Shown piece by piece: positions 1 through 14,219 of a stretch of DNA of 64,000 nucleotides (the stretch's first letter is position 1; each line of letters opens with the position of its first letter). The stretch is from Auanema rhodensis (Eukaryota > Nematoda > Chromadorea > Rhabditida > Rhabditidae): assembly GCA_964057225.1 (NCBI GenBank), contig OZ059896.1, positions 10,726,001 through 10,790,000 of the forward strand, written 5' to 3'. Made by a program: the position numbers and the translations under genes. The notes under the pieces were generated by a model. That model had not been told where the DNA came from. It saw nothing but the letters and a program-made list of their open reading frames with translations, and did not search any database.

Positions 1-3000
1 TATCCAAGCTAAATTTGGTTTAAGGAATTACCAGTTGGAACAGTTTTTAATATTCCTGCTGTTGCAATTGATTGGGATCCTTCTCCATCATATAACGTTA
101 CTTATGAACTTGAAGTTAGTCAATTTACTTCTTCAGTACATTAATTTTGAAAAATTTAGGATTCTTCTATGTTTACTTTGGTTCAAACTAAGAAGAAAAT
201 CTTACCAAAACTTTCTTTGGGTATCGAAGATTGGTCTGATGATCAAAAGCCTCCAAGACTACAGCTTAAAGTTGCAGCACCCCTAGTTCTTCCAACTAAT
301 GTAACCTTAATAGCAAAAGTAATTTTCAATCTGGTTCATATGTGATTCACTATTTGCGTTTTAGGACATTGGCCAACCGCAAAAATCAACAACAGCATTC
401 ATTAGTATTACAGAACAAAAACAAAAAGAGGTTATAGAGAAAAAGTCTGAAACTAGAGATGAGCATTTCAAAGCTCATGCTTCAAAAATTCAAGTAATAA
501 TAATAATTTTAAAGAATAGAATCTCAATTTCTCTATTATTTATTTAGAAAACCCTTCCATTACGTTTACCAACTGTTGAAGAGACAGAGAACGACCAACC
601 AGTATCCTTCTCGCAATGTCATGCAGCTGTAATTCTAAATGAAAACGCTCCTAATGGAACATTTGTAACAAAATTAGAACTGATTAACAAGAATGAGGTT
701 TATATTTTAATATTAATTAAAAGAAATAATAATAATTCTAATTCAGCCTACTGAAATGGTACTGGAAGATCCAGAAGGCACATTTAGTTTGAATGAAAAT
801 GGTGAAATTTATGTTAAAGATAACAGAATAATTGATCGTGAACTATTCTCAACACTTGAGATTGTTGCTGAAATTAAGGTTTTTAAGAATAGAATTTCTT
901 TTTTTTTTAATTTAAAAATGATTATAGAATGCTCCTAAGAGATCTATGTGCAAAAGAATTCGTTTACGTATAGATATTCATGATGAAAATGATAATAGAC
1001 CAGTATTTGAAAAAGAACAGTAAGAATATTCTCATATAATATTATGTTTTAAAATATTTTAATAGATATTGGTATCATTTATCTGATACAATTGCTGATG
1101 GAACTGAATTTGCTACATTAAAGGCACGAGATATTGATGAGGAAAGTCTTAGTTTTATTATCTTCTCTTTTAAAAATTTTATTTTTTAATATTTTTTATT
1201 ATTTCAGGATGAAAATGGACATGTATCATATCGTCTTCTCAATGCTTCTTCTGTTCCATTCAGATTACATCTTCATGGTAGAGATGCAGTTCTTACAACT
1301 AATGGTTACATTGGAGATTCTGATGTATATCATTTGCAAGTTGAAGCTCATGATCATGGTGTACCACCAAGGTAATATTCAAATGTTTCAGTAATTCATT
1401 GTGTTTATTCTTTTTTAGAACATCTATTGCTCCTGTTGATGTATTTGTTTTATCTTCAAAGCCTAAAACTTCAACCCCAAGTTCACCTCAACAACACAAT
1501 TCAATTGAAATTGTTGAGAAAACTGAGATAGAAGAAGTTTCACAAGATAAAGCTGATAATGTCAAACCTAACCCAACTACAACTACCACCCCCACAACAA
1601 CAACATCGGTAACTACAACATCTAGAAAACCAGAAGTAATGATTCATGGTTCATAAGTTGTTACTTACTGACTTACTTCTAGATCCGTGTTACCCTCCCA
1701 CGTCAACAGGCTGCACCAAATTTTGTCATCAATGACGTTAATACTGGTGATGAAACAATTGAATCAGCAGAATATATTGATGAAGAAGATTTGAAGGTTT
1801 GAGAGAAAAACTGAATAAACAACTGTTTTGATAAAATTAAGACCAGTGATGATTTTGGATTTACTTCTAATCATTATTATTATGAAGTATTTGGAGATCC
1901 AAGTGAAGATGATTTAATTGGAAGAGTTCTAGCTGAGCCTAATGCTCAAATGTATGGCATTGATAAGAAGGTTTGTAATAACAGTATAAATGAATGATTA
2001 ATCGTTTATTAAATCAATTGAAGGTCAATGGAATCTTCAAAGTAGATGCTGATATAGGTGAAATTTCTGTAGGACATCGTTTATATAGTCAACCTGCTGG
2101 AAATATTAGTTTCTCAGTATCATCTACCAACGGTATTAGAACGGTAGGATTCTTAATTCTCTTTTACTTTTCTCTTTTTTCCCAAAAGCATATCCGAGAA
2201 ATACATCGTTGTCATATAATAACGTGAGTCTAAGTGTTGTTCATTCTTCAAGCAACTGGACAACGGAAACGAGACGGCCAGATGAATGGCCTAATTGCTC
2301 GAAAACTGCAATTGTAGAGAGACCTAGCGAGACCTCAGAATTGAGCAAGGAGCTAGAAAGACCATCAAGCACACCTGTACCCTACGGACTGCCCACCCAG
2401 CATAGAAATAGTCATTACTCAGGCTAGACAGACGCTCCTGGTCGATTTAATCGTACCATAGCAAGAATGACAATTGTAGCTTTCTATTGTTATTATTAAA
2501 TGGGGCTAAAAGACAAATATGAATTTAAAAGAAATTGATTGAAAATTCTATTGATTTTACCTATATTCCTTGAATATTATACATAAAGACAATGAACTTC
2601 TTTATATAATATTGGAAATATAGTATATTCACATGAGATATATAGGATATATTTACCTAACTTTCTCTCTAAATTTCATATTCTTCAACTGGATTGACCT
2701 TTCAAAAGGTGAATTACGGATTTAAGATATAGAATGATGAACAGAACATTCCAAAAGATTGATGGATCTTTTCACATCTTAGTAATCTGTATATTACTCA
2801 TAATAGACTTGGCATGTTGATGATCGCGTGTCTAAGTCCCATTATGATGATCCCTACTTCCACCTTCCCTTCTCCATCCCCTCCTTTCGTTTATGGAGAC
2901 CAAAATGTCTTTCTTACCGAAAATGTATCTCAGAATAGTCTCAGTTGTAAAGAAGACGAAATAATCATCAGATTCGTATTAGTTTCAGTTTCATTTACCA

Positions 3001-6000
3001 TATTTGTCTTTTTTTCCCAAATCATTCAAACAAAAAAAAAAAAAGAAAACCACAGCAAGTTATTTTTTTCCTAAATAATAAGTAGTTTTTTCATGTCACC
3101 TCTTCGTTTTTTGTAGCTGTCATCCTTGTAGCTAATTATAGCAGCCTTCTGATGGATGATTGTCTATTGAACTGGAAAAAAAAACAATTGTGTTTGGTTC
3201 TGAAGGCGAACAGACAATATTCATCTAAATACCTTTCGTATGTCCATCAACGGACAAGTAAAATGTTCCAAAGATTCCGGAAGGATGTCTCCGGAAATTT
3301 GCATGACATGCATTTGTGGCAAACATATAATATACAAATTTTGGGGATATGAAAGACATAATATATAAATATATATGTATATATATATATTATAACATAA
3401 TTCATGTTCATCATTTATTTTTTTTCTTCCCTTGCTTATGTCTATTTAAAAAAATAGCTCTCTTTTTGATCTCGTATTTCGTGAAAGGAATTAGGATACA
3501 TCACTTAATTTCGACTTTTTTTTTCAATTTCTTAGGATTAGAAGACTAAGAAAAATCCGGCAACAATATAGAGACATGTAGAGCAATCTCATTTAGCTCA
3601 AACTTCTTTAGTTGAAAACTTTCTTAAACAATACATCATTCTCTTATTCATTTCTTTTTTTTCCAAATTTGCTTCAAAAGAATTATAATCATTTATATAT
3701 TATTATTATATTATATTTGTAACCTTATCTCAGTAATTCTGAGTTAATAACGGACTCTGTGATCGGACCTTGGAAGGCGGGGCCATATTCACACAGTGGC
3801 ATTAGTGAGTGAACAGATCTATCGTCTGGCCACATTTGGCTTTCTAGCTTTAAGGACAGAACACTAATGACTTAGATGGGACTACACACTATTATTATTT
3901 TTTTATTTTTGGTAAGTTATCAAATAAAATATATATTTCTATTAAAAGCTCAACTATAACTAATTGAAGAGCTTTTCAGCGACACTTCCTTCGTTCTTTC
4001 TTTTTTTTTTTCATTTTTGATGTTTTAACATTATTTTTCTGGTTTCTATTTTCAATATTATCCATATTTTTCCAATATTTTCTATTAGTACAGGAAATCT
4101 CAAAAGTTGACAACTTTTTTCAAACAAATTTCTCAACAATTCCTATATTTTTTTTCTTCTAAATACGCAGATGTTATTTATTGTTAAATTAGCCAATATA
4201 AGAGGGCTTATAAGAAAATTGGGCATTGGCCCACAGTTACAGGCCTTATAAGGTTAAAAGAAACGTAGTGCCAGGTGTTTTCCTTCATAGACGTTCTTAC
4301 CTTTTATATATCCTTTTTAATATAGCCATGATGGTTGGCTAAATAGGCAACAGCCGGCTATGCCCTATTGAGTTTTCTTGAAATCAGGCACATAAATGAA
4401 TATTTATTTTGAAAGTAAAAAAAATTAAATATTTTAAATATTCTATAAAGAATAAAAACATATAATATTTAGTGTTATAATACTATTATTGAAGACTTCT
4501 TTAACTAGTATAAATTTATTTTTTCCTGTCAATACATAGTTAATTATCGGATTATTGCTGACTCTGGCTCGCGCCGGCATATTCATCTTTGAGGTCATCT
4601 GGATAGGTTCATAAAGATATATCTTACACCTATTTAGATATCCTGTATTTTTATACTATAATTAATTTCATAATATATATAAAGCTTATTATAACTAACC
4701 CTAAAGATGCATATACTATATAGTATATGGGATCAATGGTTTATACAATGGGAAGAATTTATGAAAGACTTAATGAAATAATAGATTATATACTAAATAG
4801 ATTCAATATTCTATTTGTATTGGAATTTATTCATGTATTTTCAGGCAGAAACAGTTGTCACAATCTTTTTCGATCCCAGCCAAGAACGAAATGGTGGTCT
4901 ACCAAGATTTGATCAAACATTATATAAATTCCGTATTCCTGAAAATACTCCGCCTGAAGTTATTGGCATAGTTAGGGTAAGAAATATCTATTTAATGTTT
5001 ATAAACTGATATATTTATCATTTTTTTTCCAAATTTAGGCTTATCATATATCTGCTGGTCAACGTTCAAATTCTAATTCTGTTGTAATCAAATACGATAT
5101 TGTTACTGAAAATGCTGAACTGCCTTTCTCTGTACATCAACTATCTGGAGAAGTTGCTAATGAAAAAGAATTTGACCATGAGCAGACTGCTAACTATGAG
5201 TTCAAGGTATACTTTTCATTTCAAAGTCTATGTTAACGTATTTATTCAGATTCGAGCATGCTTGTCAAGCAATGAAGAGCAATGCGGTTTTGCTAAAGTT
5301 TTAGTAACAGTTGAAGATTTGAATGATAATTCCCCTAGATACAATTCATCTTTGCAACATGTTACACTTCCATCTGATCTTCCAGTTGGATCTGATGTGA
5401 TCAAAGTGCATGCTTTTGACTTAGATTCAGGTACCAATGGCCAGGTTGCCTATGCTATTACTCCTCCTAGCAGTAAGATTTGTCATTATCATATAAAGTT
5501 ATTTTATTTCTATTTACAGCTACATTTGCTATTGATTTTGATACTGGAGCTATTGTTACAATTGCTCCATTAACAAGTTCAAGATACAGTATTCTTGTTG
5601 AAGCATTTGACCATGGGACACCACGAAGATCTGATGTGACCGAAGTTCGCATTGAAGTTCACGGAACAAATCCTTCAGCTCCAGTTTTTGAACAGGTTAA
5701 CTTGTGTTGTTGATATTATGCTTATATATGTGTTTCAATTGCAGAAATCATATGAAGCTCAATTAACATCACCGGTACGAGCAGGATCCGTAGTGGCTCA
5801 TGTCAAAGCATCCGATCCCGATCCAGGTCCAGAAGGAAAAATCAAATATCGTTTCGTACCATCCAACGATCCTCATGTAACACGATTCATATCTAAATTT
5901 GCTATAAATGAGAATGTAAGTACTTAGATAATAGTTAGATTTAAGCTGAAATACATATTGTAGACCGGAGTTGTATCAGCTATTGAGCAAATGACATCAA

Positions 6001-9000
6001 AAGAAGGACCATACGATCTTGAAATTGAAGCTTCAGATGATAGTAGAACATTCAATCGAAAAGTTTGAAATACCTTTAACTGCTTGTACACAAAATTAAT
6101 TTTTAGACAACTTGTGTACTTCATGTGGAAATCTTAGGCCAATCTTCTTTACGTTTTCTTCCATTGCCTGTAACAATCTATATTTCGACTGAAAAGGCTA
6201 TAGGAAGTGTTGTTTTAAGGTTTCAATTAATTCAATTTTGTTATTAAATTGAAAATTTATTTTCTAGAGCGTCTGCTTTGACTAATGCAGCATCGCCAAT
6301 TCAATTCAGAATTCTAGAAGACAATTCTCCATTCATAATGGATGGTGACCTTTTGCGTGTTGCTACTCATCTTGTTTCTGGTAAAACTCATTTGACTGTT
6401 AGAGCTGAATCAGAAGACGCTCATGTTGACCATCAATTAACTGTGGTTGTGATGTCTGATCGTGACAAATATCCTGTTTTCACACAGCTTACTTATGATT
6501 TCGATGTATGTAATAGATATTTTGAATTTTCTGATATAATGAACTTCAGGTCTTCCATGATGCCCACTTCCCTGTAACTATTCATCGATTCGATGCTGTA
6601 CTTCAGAATGGAACAATCAATTATGAATTTTTCCCTGAAAATCGCAGTCCTAGAGGTTTACTTCTTGATGAAGCCACAGTAAGAGCATAAAAACATTAAT
6701 ACTAAAGACAGATGACTTGATTTAGGGAGAATTAGTAGTTACTTCTGATTATATCAAAGAGGCTGAAAACCAAGAAACTGCTTTTGTTGTTGTACGTGCT
6801 CGCAATTCCAAATATCCTCAGTTTTATTCGGATGTTGGAGTAAGAATACATTCTTTTCATTATTTATAAAAGAATATTGATTCAGCTTTCTCTATCATTG
6901 GTTACTCGTCGAGCAAATCACAAATTTTCCCAGGCAGTTTATCGCATTGAAGTTACAGAAAACACACCTGTTGGAAGCATAATCGGCCAACCACTCGAAG
7001 TTTGTTCATTTTTTCTTTCTTATCCTCATTTTTCTTTTTTGAGGTTTTCCCTAAAGATGACGCTATTCGCTTCTCCTTCATACCATCATCTTGGTTTGGA
7101 ATCTTCAACAACGGTTCCACTTTTGTAGCTCAAGACCTTGATCTTGAAAAAATGCCTGTTGACCAAAATGGTATAATCACCTTTGTGGTGGCAGCCGACA
7201 CTCCTTCTGGTCGATCCACATCCAAAGTGCAATTCCGTATTCTTGATGAAAACGAGTTTTCACCAACAATTGAGCCTGAATTGCATGGTAGCGTTCGTGA
7301 AGATGCATCTCCAGGCTCTGCTATTATGAAGATTAAGGCATTTGATCGGGATTTCACTGAGGGGTCACATCTTTTATACAAAATTACTGGAGGTATATGA
7401 TGTTGTGAATCATTCACCTCATAGATGTATTATAGGAACAGGAAAAAACTTGGTATTCATTCAAGAAGATGGAACTATAATACTAGGAGAAACACTATTA
7501 GATCGTGAACAAATACCATTCTTTGATGTAAAAGTTGAAGCTATTGACCGAGGAGGAAATAAGGTTTTGATTATAAAGACAAATAGATTGTAATAATTCT
7601 ATATATTCAAGGCTGAAACTACAGCTATTATTGAAATAGAAGATGTGAATGATAATGCTCCAGTTGTTTTACATCAACCTCTTACCTGGAATGTAACTGA
7701 AGGCAGTCTCTCATCTTCGTTCCTTATTGAAGCTGTCGATAAAGATACAGGAAAAAATGGAGTAGTTCATTTCCGAATCCTTCAAGGAAACGCTGATAGC
7801 TTTTTCCAAGTTGTCGAAGAATCCATAAATAAGGTAAGTATTACCTTATCATTGACGTTTATATTGATATGATTATAACATTTGAATTCAGGTTTCTTTA
7901 CATCTTCTTCGTCCATTAGATTATGAAGATTTCCCATCTCATCAACTAACTTTGGAAGCTCGTGATGGTGGAATGCCTTCTCAATTTACTATTTTCACTG
8001 TTGCTGTTAATGTTCTAAACATTAATGATAATGCTCCTGTGTTTAAGCATACTACACACAGTCAAAAGGTTTGTGTAAACATCATTTGAATAGTTGAATA
8101 CAAAAATGATTTTCAGGTTCCTATTGATTTTCCTATCGGTTTTCCCATAATTACTGCGGCAGCTGAAGATGTTGATGGAGACAGACTCAACTATTCCCTA
8201 CATGGAATAGGATGTGAAGTATTCGCCGTTGATCCTACTGGAGTTATCAGCTTCGTTGTGCCTGTTAAGAAACGTCAGACCTCACTTCTTAAGTGTAGTG
8301 TTGAAGTTTCTGATGGTCAACACACTAGTACTACTGAAGCTCAAATAGAAATATACACCACCGAACAGCCAACAGTGTTAGTTTTAAAAGATTTTTGAAA
8401 GATTTTAACAATCTAATGAATTTTAAAATATCTTTTTCAGTCCAGCTGATCGTAATCATGCTCCAATCTTTTCCAAGCAGTCATATGATTTTGATATGAA
8501 TCCCGATGGCAAGAAAGGACATATTATTGGAAAAGTTGATGTACGAGATCCTGATGGTGATGCTATTCTGTTTTCTATTCGACCAGATGAATACCGAAAT
8601 CTATTTGATATAAATGATAATGTAAAGTTTTTACTATTATTTTCAAATAATAATTATTATTTTTCAGGGCGAAATACTTCTCAATGTTGAGCTCTCTAAG
8701 CTGACTCAGAAATTGTATAGTTTCCTTGTTCGAGCAGAGGATTGGGGACCACCAATCATGACGTCTATTGCCAATGTTCATGTTCATGTGCCTGGAAATG
8801 AAGATCACATAGTAGAAGGTGGAAAGACAACTCCTTTACCTATTCCACATCGTCCTATAACTACTTCTGCAACTGTTAGTACTCAAGCAGCTTCCACTCG
8901 TCAACGTGAAGCCTTAACAACAACAATGACCAAAGAAACTGAATCTACAACACAAACAATGAAAACAACTACACCAAAAGCTCTTGGTACAGTTTTTTGA

Positions 9001-12000
9001 AAGCATACAACTAATCATCATCTTGCTTCAGTTATTAAATTCACTCGCCCTGCTTATGTATTTTCACTACGAAGTGATTCTCCTCCTGGTACATACTTGG
9101 GATCAGCAAGATTGAACTGGAGTAAGGATGTTAAACTATCATTGGAAAGTGGAAAATACCTATCTATTGATTCTGATGGTCAAATCAAAACTTTGAATAC
9201 ATTCACAGATAGAAATATTCAAAAAATTGAAGATATTATTATTGCTACACATCAGGTATATTAAAATTATAAATTATATTTTAAGTTTTTTTTAAATTTG
9301 TAGGGTTCTCGCGTTGCTGAAGCTGCTCTCAATTTGCATTTGATTTTCACTCCAGGATCTACACCTATTAGTATGATTGACTCATCCACAGAAAATGTTG
9401 TAAGAACATCTGGATCTTCAGTTACTGCTAGAAAACCTACAACCAAGAGTGAAAACATTGAATCTGAGGCAGATAACTCAGAATTCCATTTCTCCAAAAA
9501 GGTTTATCAAGCTTTTGTAACCGAAGGAAAGTATTCAAACGGAATTAAATTGGCTTTGAAGCCAGAAGAGTTATCTACCAATTTCGTCGGACAAGTAACT
9601 TATTCTATCACCGACAAAACTGTATGTTTTACTAACATATACATATATTAAATTGAAATTTTCAGTCAATGCCATTTGTTTTAACACCTGAAGGTCAACT
9701 TGTCGTATTTGATGTCGATCGTGAAAAGCAAGATAACTATGTTATCAGCATTACTGTATATTATTCAATAGTATTCTGTTACTTATTGTTTTGTTTAGGC
9801 TAAGACAGGTGAAACTCCAGCAAGACAAGCTTTTGCTCAGATCAACGTAGTGGTATTAGACGTCAATGACAACTATCCTGAGTTTGAAAATCATCCAGAA
9901 AGTCTTGGAATATATCGTGACGCATCTGTTGGAAGCACTGTTTACCGTTTCCATGTATATTTTAATTTAATTTTGATTTTTAAAAGAAGGAAAATATAGG
10001 CTTTTGATCGTGATGACGACGCCAGTGGAACTGTTCAGTATGGAATAGATGGAGAGGATAACTACTTCAGCATTGATGCTATTGGTATACAATCTATTCG
10101 TTAAACGCCCAATAAAAGTCGTTTTCAGATGGCACAGTTATTGTTGGCAAATCCCTAGCTAATGCTCCAAGTCTATTATGGATTACTGTTGTAGCTCGTG
10201 ATCAAGGACGTCCAGCACTTCGAACCCATCACAAGGTAATATAAATATTTGAAGCTTTGAAAACTTAATTATTTTAATTTATAGGTCTCCGTTCGTATTT
10301 TTGATCCACATTATCCAGCTCCTACACTTCCTAAGACAACTGAAGTTTTGCGTGTCCCAGAAACAGCTGAAAATGGAACATTATTAACCACATTATTAGC
10401 TGGACCAAACATTATTCGCCGTGGATATGAACCTATAGAATATGATGTTGCTGATGATCAGAATGGTCTTTTCAAGGTATATTTATAATATATTTACATC
10501 TAATTACTAAATCTTTCAATTCAGATGCTCGACGGTGGACGTTTGATACTTTCTAGACCACCAAATTCAAATGAATTGGGAAAAATGTATCATCTGAATA
10601 TTACTGCTAAAAATTCCCTTGGAGTTGATAGCAAAGAAGTTACAGTCCAGATTGAAGGAGAAAAGGCAGCAACAGAAGCACCTACTTCCAGTTTAGCTAC
10701 TAAATCAAGCTCAACAACTGGAGGATGTTCCTTTGACAAACTTGTATATGAAGCTGAAATACCAGAAAATTACCGAGATCGTCATCGCTTAGCTACTGTG
10801 AAATCATCTAATTGTCCTCAGCTACTTTATGAGTTATCCGAACCTTCAGGTACTATAATCAATTTTTTTACAATTTGGTATTCGCTTTCTTTCAGATGCA
10901 TTCGAAATTGATGCTAAATCTGGAGATATATATGCAATCCGATCTCTTGATCGTGAAAGAAAATCTCTTCATCTATTAACTGTTAATTTGGTGGATGTCA
11001 ATAAGCGTTTAAAACGTGAACTTCCTGAAGTTGAAGGTATGAGAAAGTTTATTTTTTATAAATATTAATATTTACATATATAGATGCTAAAAATAGACTC
11101 TCTGCTGGACAAGCACTCATTGTTGTTCGTGTTTTGGATCAAAACGATAATGCTCCAATATTCGTTCATCTGTCCGACGAACGTTTCGTGGCTAACGTCA
11201 ATTGGCAAGCGAAGGCTCACTCCAGCGTGTTCAGACTACAAGCTAAAGATTTGGACGATTCTTCTGTACTTACATATGATATATCTGGACCATCAACCGA
11301 TCTATTCACTGTGAATCAAACAACTGGCTTAATCAGTTTGACTACGAGCATTGAAAACGATCCACGAACAAGCTTCCAGCTTACAGCCACTGTATCAGAT
11401 GGAGTTTTCAAGACCACAGCTCCTTTAGTTATTTTCAAGTTATCTCCCACATCCAATGTTATCCGTTTAACTAGTGAAATGCCAGCTCACAAGATAAAGG
11501 AATATCAAATTGAGAAAACACTGAATGAATTAACGGATAGTGATAGCAGAGTCCTAGGCAAGCAGATGTTCATTGACGAAAAAGGAAAACCTGATGAGCA
11601 AAAATCACATGTATTCGTCTACTCTGTTAATCGTGAAACCAAAGAGCCATATCGCCGAGAACAATTACTTGAGTGAGTTAAAGTTCTGAATTTCTTTCTT
11701 AAATTCATTATTTCAGTATGCTTGGTCCACATTCTTCATCACTTATGGCATCTCCAGCTAAGATATCGGAGGTGTCTTTGGTCGCTAATAATGAGCCAAT
11801 TCTTTCGGCTGTCGACATTCTTCTTCTTCTTCTAGCCCTTGTAGTAATAACTCTTCTTCTGCTTGCTTGCTGTTGGTTGGCCACTGTTTGTAAAAGGTAA
11901 ATCTATTTCAAATATTTTTAATAATCCTGATATACAGAAAACGATATGCTAGTTCATCGAAAACTGATCATGAATACATGGTAGATAGTGTTGGAGCTGG

Positions 12001-12315
12001 ACCCCGACCTTACGATGTAGAACAAATCAGTCGACACACAGCACAAACTGTTTTGGCCAGTCGAGCATTACCAGATCCTTATGAGATTAATCCAAGCTTT
12101 AATGACGGCACAGTTTGCACTAATAGAAGTAACAGTACTAAGGAATTTGCTAACAGTGTACGCGAACGACCATCATTATTGCAAAGTGCATTGGCGAAAC
12201 ACAAGGTTCTTAATCTGATTAATAATATTTGTTAATAATATATGTAATTCAGATTCATGACGGCGGATTATCAGTAACAGTTGATTATGTGGATTGCGCA
12301 AAAGATTCAAAATAG
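1..12315 (+). CDS. Large non-classical cadherin, 3' part (5' end outside window), multi-exon
   Basis: A calcium-dependent adhesion or signalling receptor at the cell surface. The reading frame continues through many short introns. Calcium-binding linkers of extracellular cadherin (EC) repeats recur: DENDNRPVF near 990, DLNDNSPRY near 5320, DVNDNAPVV near 7650, NINDNAPVF near 8025, DVNDNYPEF near 9860 and DQNDNAPIF near 11135. Degenerate ones include DENEFSPTI near 7240. LDRE/LDYE motifs occur between them, so roughly a dozen EC repeats lie here. Two Ser/Thr-rich linkers (about 1560-1640 and 8830-8985) interrupt the repeats. One transmembrane helix (LLLLLALVVITLLLLACCW, 11817-11880) is followed by a cytoplasmic tail of about 110 residues containing GPRPYDVEQISRHTAQ; it shows no beta-catenin-binding signature that I recognise. 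The last exon ends at TAG 12313-12315. Subfamily uncertain; an orthologue of a named cdh gene cannot be fixed by eye. Confidence 0.9.
2144..4844 (+). other. 2.7-kb outlier intron of the cadherin gene
   Basis: The exon ending ATT AGA ACG at 2143 has a GTAGGATT donor. The next convincing exon starts at 4845 after TATTTTCAG, and joining them keeps the frame (GIRT|AETVV). Neighbouring introns are mostly 45-70 bp, so this one is about 40 times longer. It holds AT-rich DNA with GC-richer islands near 2225-2480, 3130-3330, 3740-3860 and 4200-4370. No cadherin-like exon, tRNA or transposase was recognised in it. Confidence 0.75.
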
Positions 12316-12812
12316 AACTTCTCAGAAACAAACACATTTGTAACGTATACATATTTTAATATACATATATATATTCATACTGATCGGGTATCTCTTCGTG
12401 ATATATATGTGACATGCTATCATGAATCTCTTTCTTTAATTTTCTAGAATTATAATAATTAAATTCATGCAGAAAAAAATTGCCTTCAATATAATATATA
12501 TTCTTATATAATACTTTGATTGTCCATGATATTCGTTTAAAGGCTGATTGGAAGCCCGGTGCTCATTTTATTGTATAGCTATTACTTTGCTTCACATTGG
12601 CTTGATTTAATCTTAAACATTGAAAATTAATCAATAAATCATTATTTTAATAAAAACAATAAATGTCACATTTATAATATAATTAAAAAGCAATCTTTGA
12701 ATAGAATTTATTTAGAATCTGACGTGTAAAAAAAGATAAAACAACTATAAAAAATAAAAAATTTAAACAATCGTAAAAAATAAAAAAAAGTTCCGGAGAT
12801 CAAATATTACAT
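12316..12812. other. Tail-to-tail intergenic region with cadherin poly(A) signal candidate
   Basis: Very AT-rich DNA between two converging genes. AATAAA at 12633-12638 is a plausible polyadenylation signal for the cadherin mRNA. Nothing coding was seen. Confidence 0.5.
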
Positions 12813-13935
12813 TTATCCATTTTTATTAGATTTAATTTGGAGCTGAAATAAATAAATAAATAAATACAAAAAAAAATACTCTTACTCGAGGAGGTAGTTT
12901 TTTCATAATTCTCTTATAATAGACTTCCACTTTTTTGATATGTCCTGCCAATCGTGCACGATATTTTTCATTTACGCATAAAGACACATGATGACTTAAA
13001 TGACAAACACGGCAGGTTTTAGTACACACACCACTGTGTTTCAGCAAACAGCATGAGCATAGGTTCAACGTTGACACCATTTCTCGACGTTGATCAGATT
13101 CAGAGATTGCGCAGCAAAACTCAGGAGAATGGGATCCGTTCATTTTACAAAAAATGCAAATATCATTAATACGATTCCGTTTAATATCTTGATTAAAGAG
13201 TTTTACCGCTTCGTGCCACATAATAGTCTTCTGCGAATTTTGCAGAGTTTCCAGCAAATCACTTTCCGATGACGTACTCGAAAGAACATCCTGTACGGTA
13301 TTAGTCTCCGATTTATCCTTTATTAAAGATTCAGATGTGTTATTATTAGCATCTGAAGAGAAAAAATAATGCTCCGCAAAAGAGTGAATCATTGTCTTGT
13401 AGTCGGTATTTTTAGAACGTATCATACGGAAAACATCTGCAGCAGACGTAGTCAGGTGCATTTCAAGAATATTAAGCTTTAGTTCTTCCGAGAACTTTGA
13501 TTGTGAATCGACCTTGACCAAGAAATCTTGCCAGAATTTTAAGAACTCTTTACGATTGCCACAGAAAATATCTAGTTGTATAACACTAGAGTCAGAATCA
13601 ACAGCAGTTACAGACGTCCCATTTTCCATGGATTCAGAAGTGATATGACTGGAACAGACGGAATCTTTCACCAATGGCTCTTCTGAAATCCGCTTTTCTT
13701 CGTTTCTCAATTCGTTCCGTTTTTCCAACAGCAGTTTGAAAAAATCTCTCCTCAATTCATTTAATCGGATCATTTTCTCAGTTTCCACAAGTTTGTTTTT
13801 AATAGCATCTATGTCGTGTGTGAAGTCACATTTTCCATTCTGGATGTGGAATAAGTTCAATAAACCTTGAGAAAAAGACTGGGATACTGATTTTATGCTT
13901 TCTGCTACTCTATTGTCGTTATCAGGAGAAGGCAT
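12813..13935 (-). CDS. BEL/Pao-type gag-derived protein, probably a stand-alone (domesticated) gene
   Basis: A protein of about 360 residues starts at ATG 13935-13933. The central part (IQLDIFCGNRKEFLKFWQDF and the following helical stretch ending TTSAADVFRMI) resembles the DUF1759 region of BEL/Pao retrotransposon gag proteins. It is followed by zinc-knuckle-like clusters: CIFCKMNGSHSPEFC, then LCSCCLLKHSGVC and CRVCHLSHHVSLC, the usual order in BEL/Pao gag. No protease, reverse transcriptase or integrase follows and no LTRs were seen. The main exon ends at a good donor (12885-12879 on the minus strand, GTAAGAG). A 43-bp intron (12843-12885) ends in TTTCAG, and a short last exon gives LQIKSNKNG and TAA at 12815-12813. 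The ATG directly follows TTAG. A spliced, intact gag ORF without pol suggests host co-option, but a degraded retroelement remnant cannot be excluded. Confidence 0.75.
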
Positions 13936-14146
13936 CTAATATTAATGAAATAAAAAATAAATAAATAAACTTCAAACACACCGTTGTCAGCCCCCGTATG
14001 TACAATGAAAATCACCAATTAAATTTGATTTGAGCTATATATAAAAAAATAGTCTTACACAGAAAAATTGCCCGGTTACAAAACAATTTGAAACTAATAA
14101 TTTTTATTGAAGATCTATGGAGAACCAAAGTTTGGTATTAGTGTCA

Positions 14147-14219
14147 GCCCGGTTAGCTCAGTCGGTAGAGCACCAGACTCTTAATCTGGCTGTCGCGGGT
14201 TCGAGCCCCGCATCGGGCT
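14147..14219 (+). tRNA. tRNA-Lys (anticodon CTT)
   Basis: The cloverleaf is complete: acceptor stem GCCCGGT with ATCGGGC (one G-U pair), D arm TTAGCTCAGTCGGTAGAGC, anticodon stem CCAGA/TCTGG around loop CTCTTAA (anticodon CTT), and T arm GCGGG-TTCGAGC-CCCGC. There is no intron and CCA is not encoded. The internal A and B boxes of a pol III promoter are present. Confidence 0.97.
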
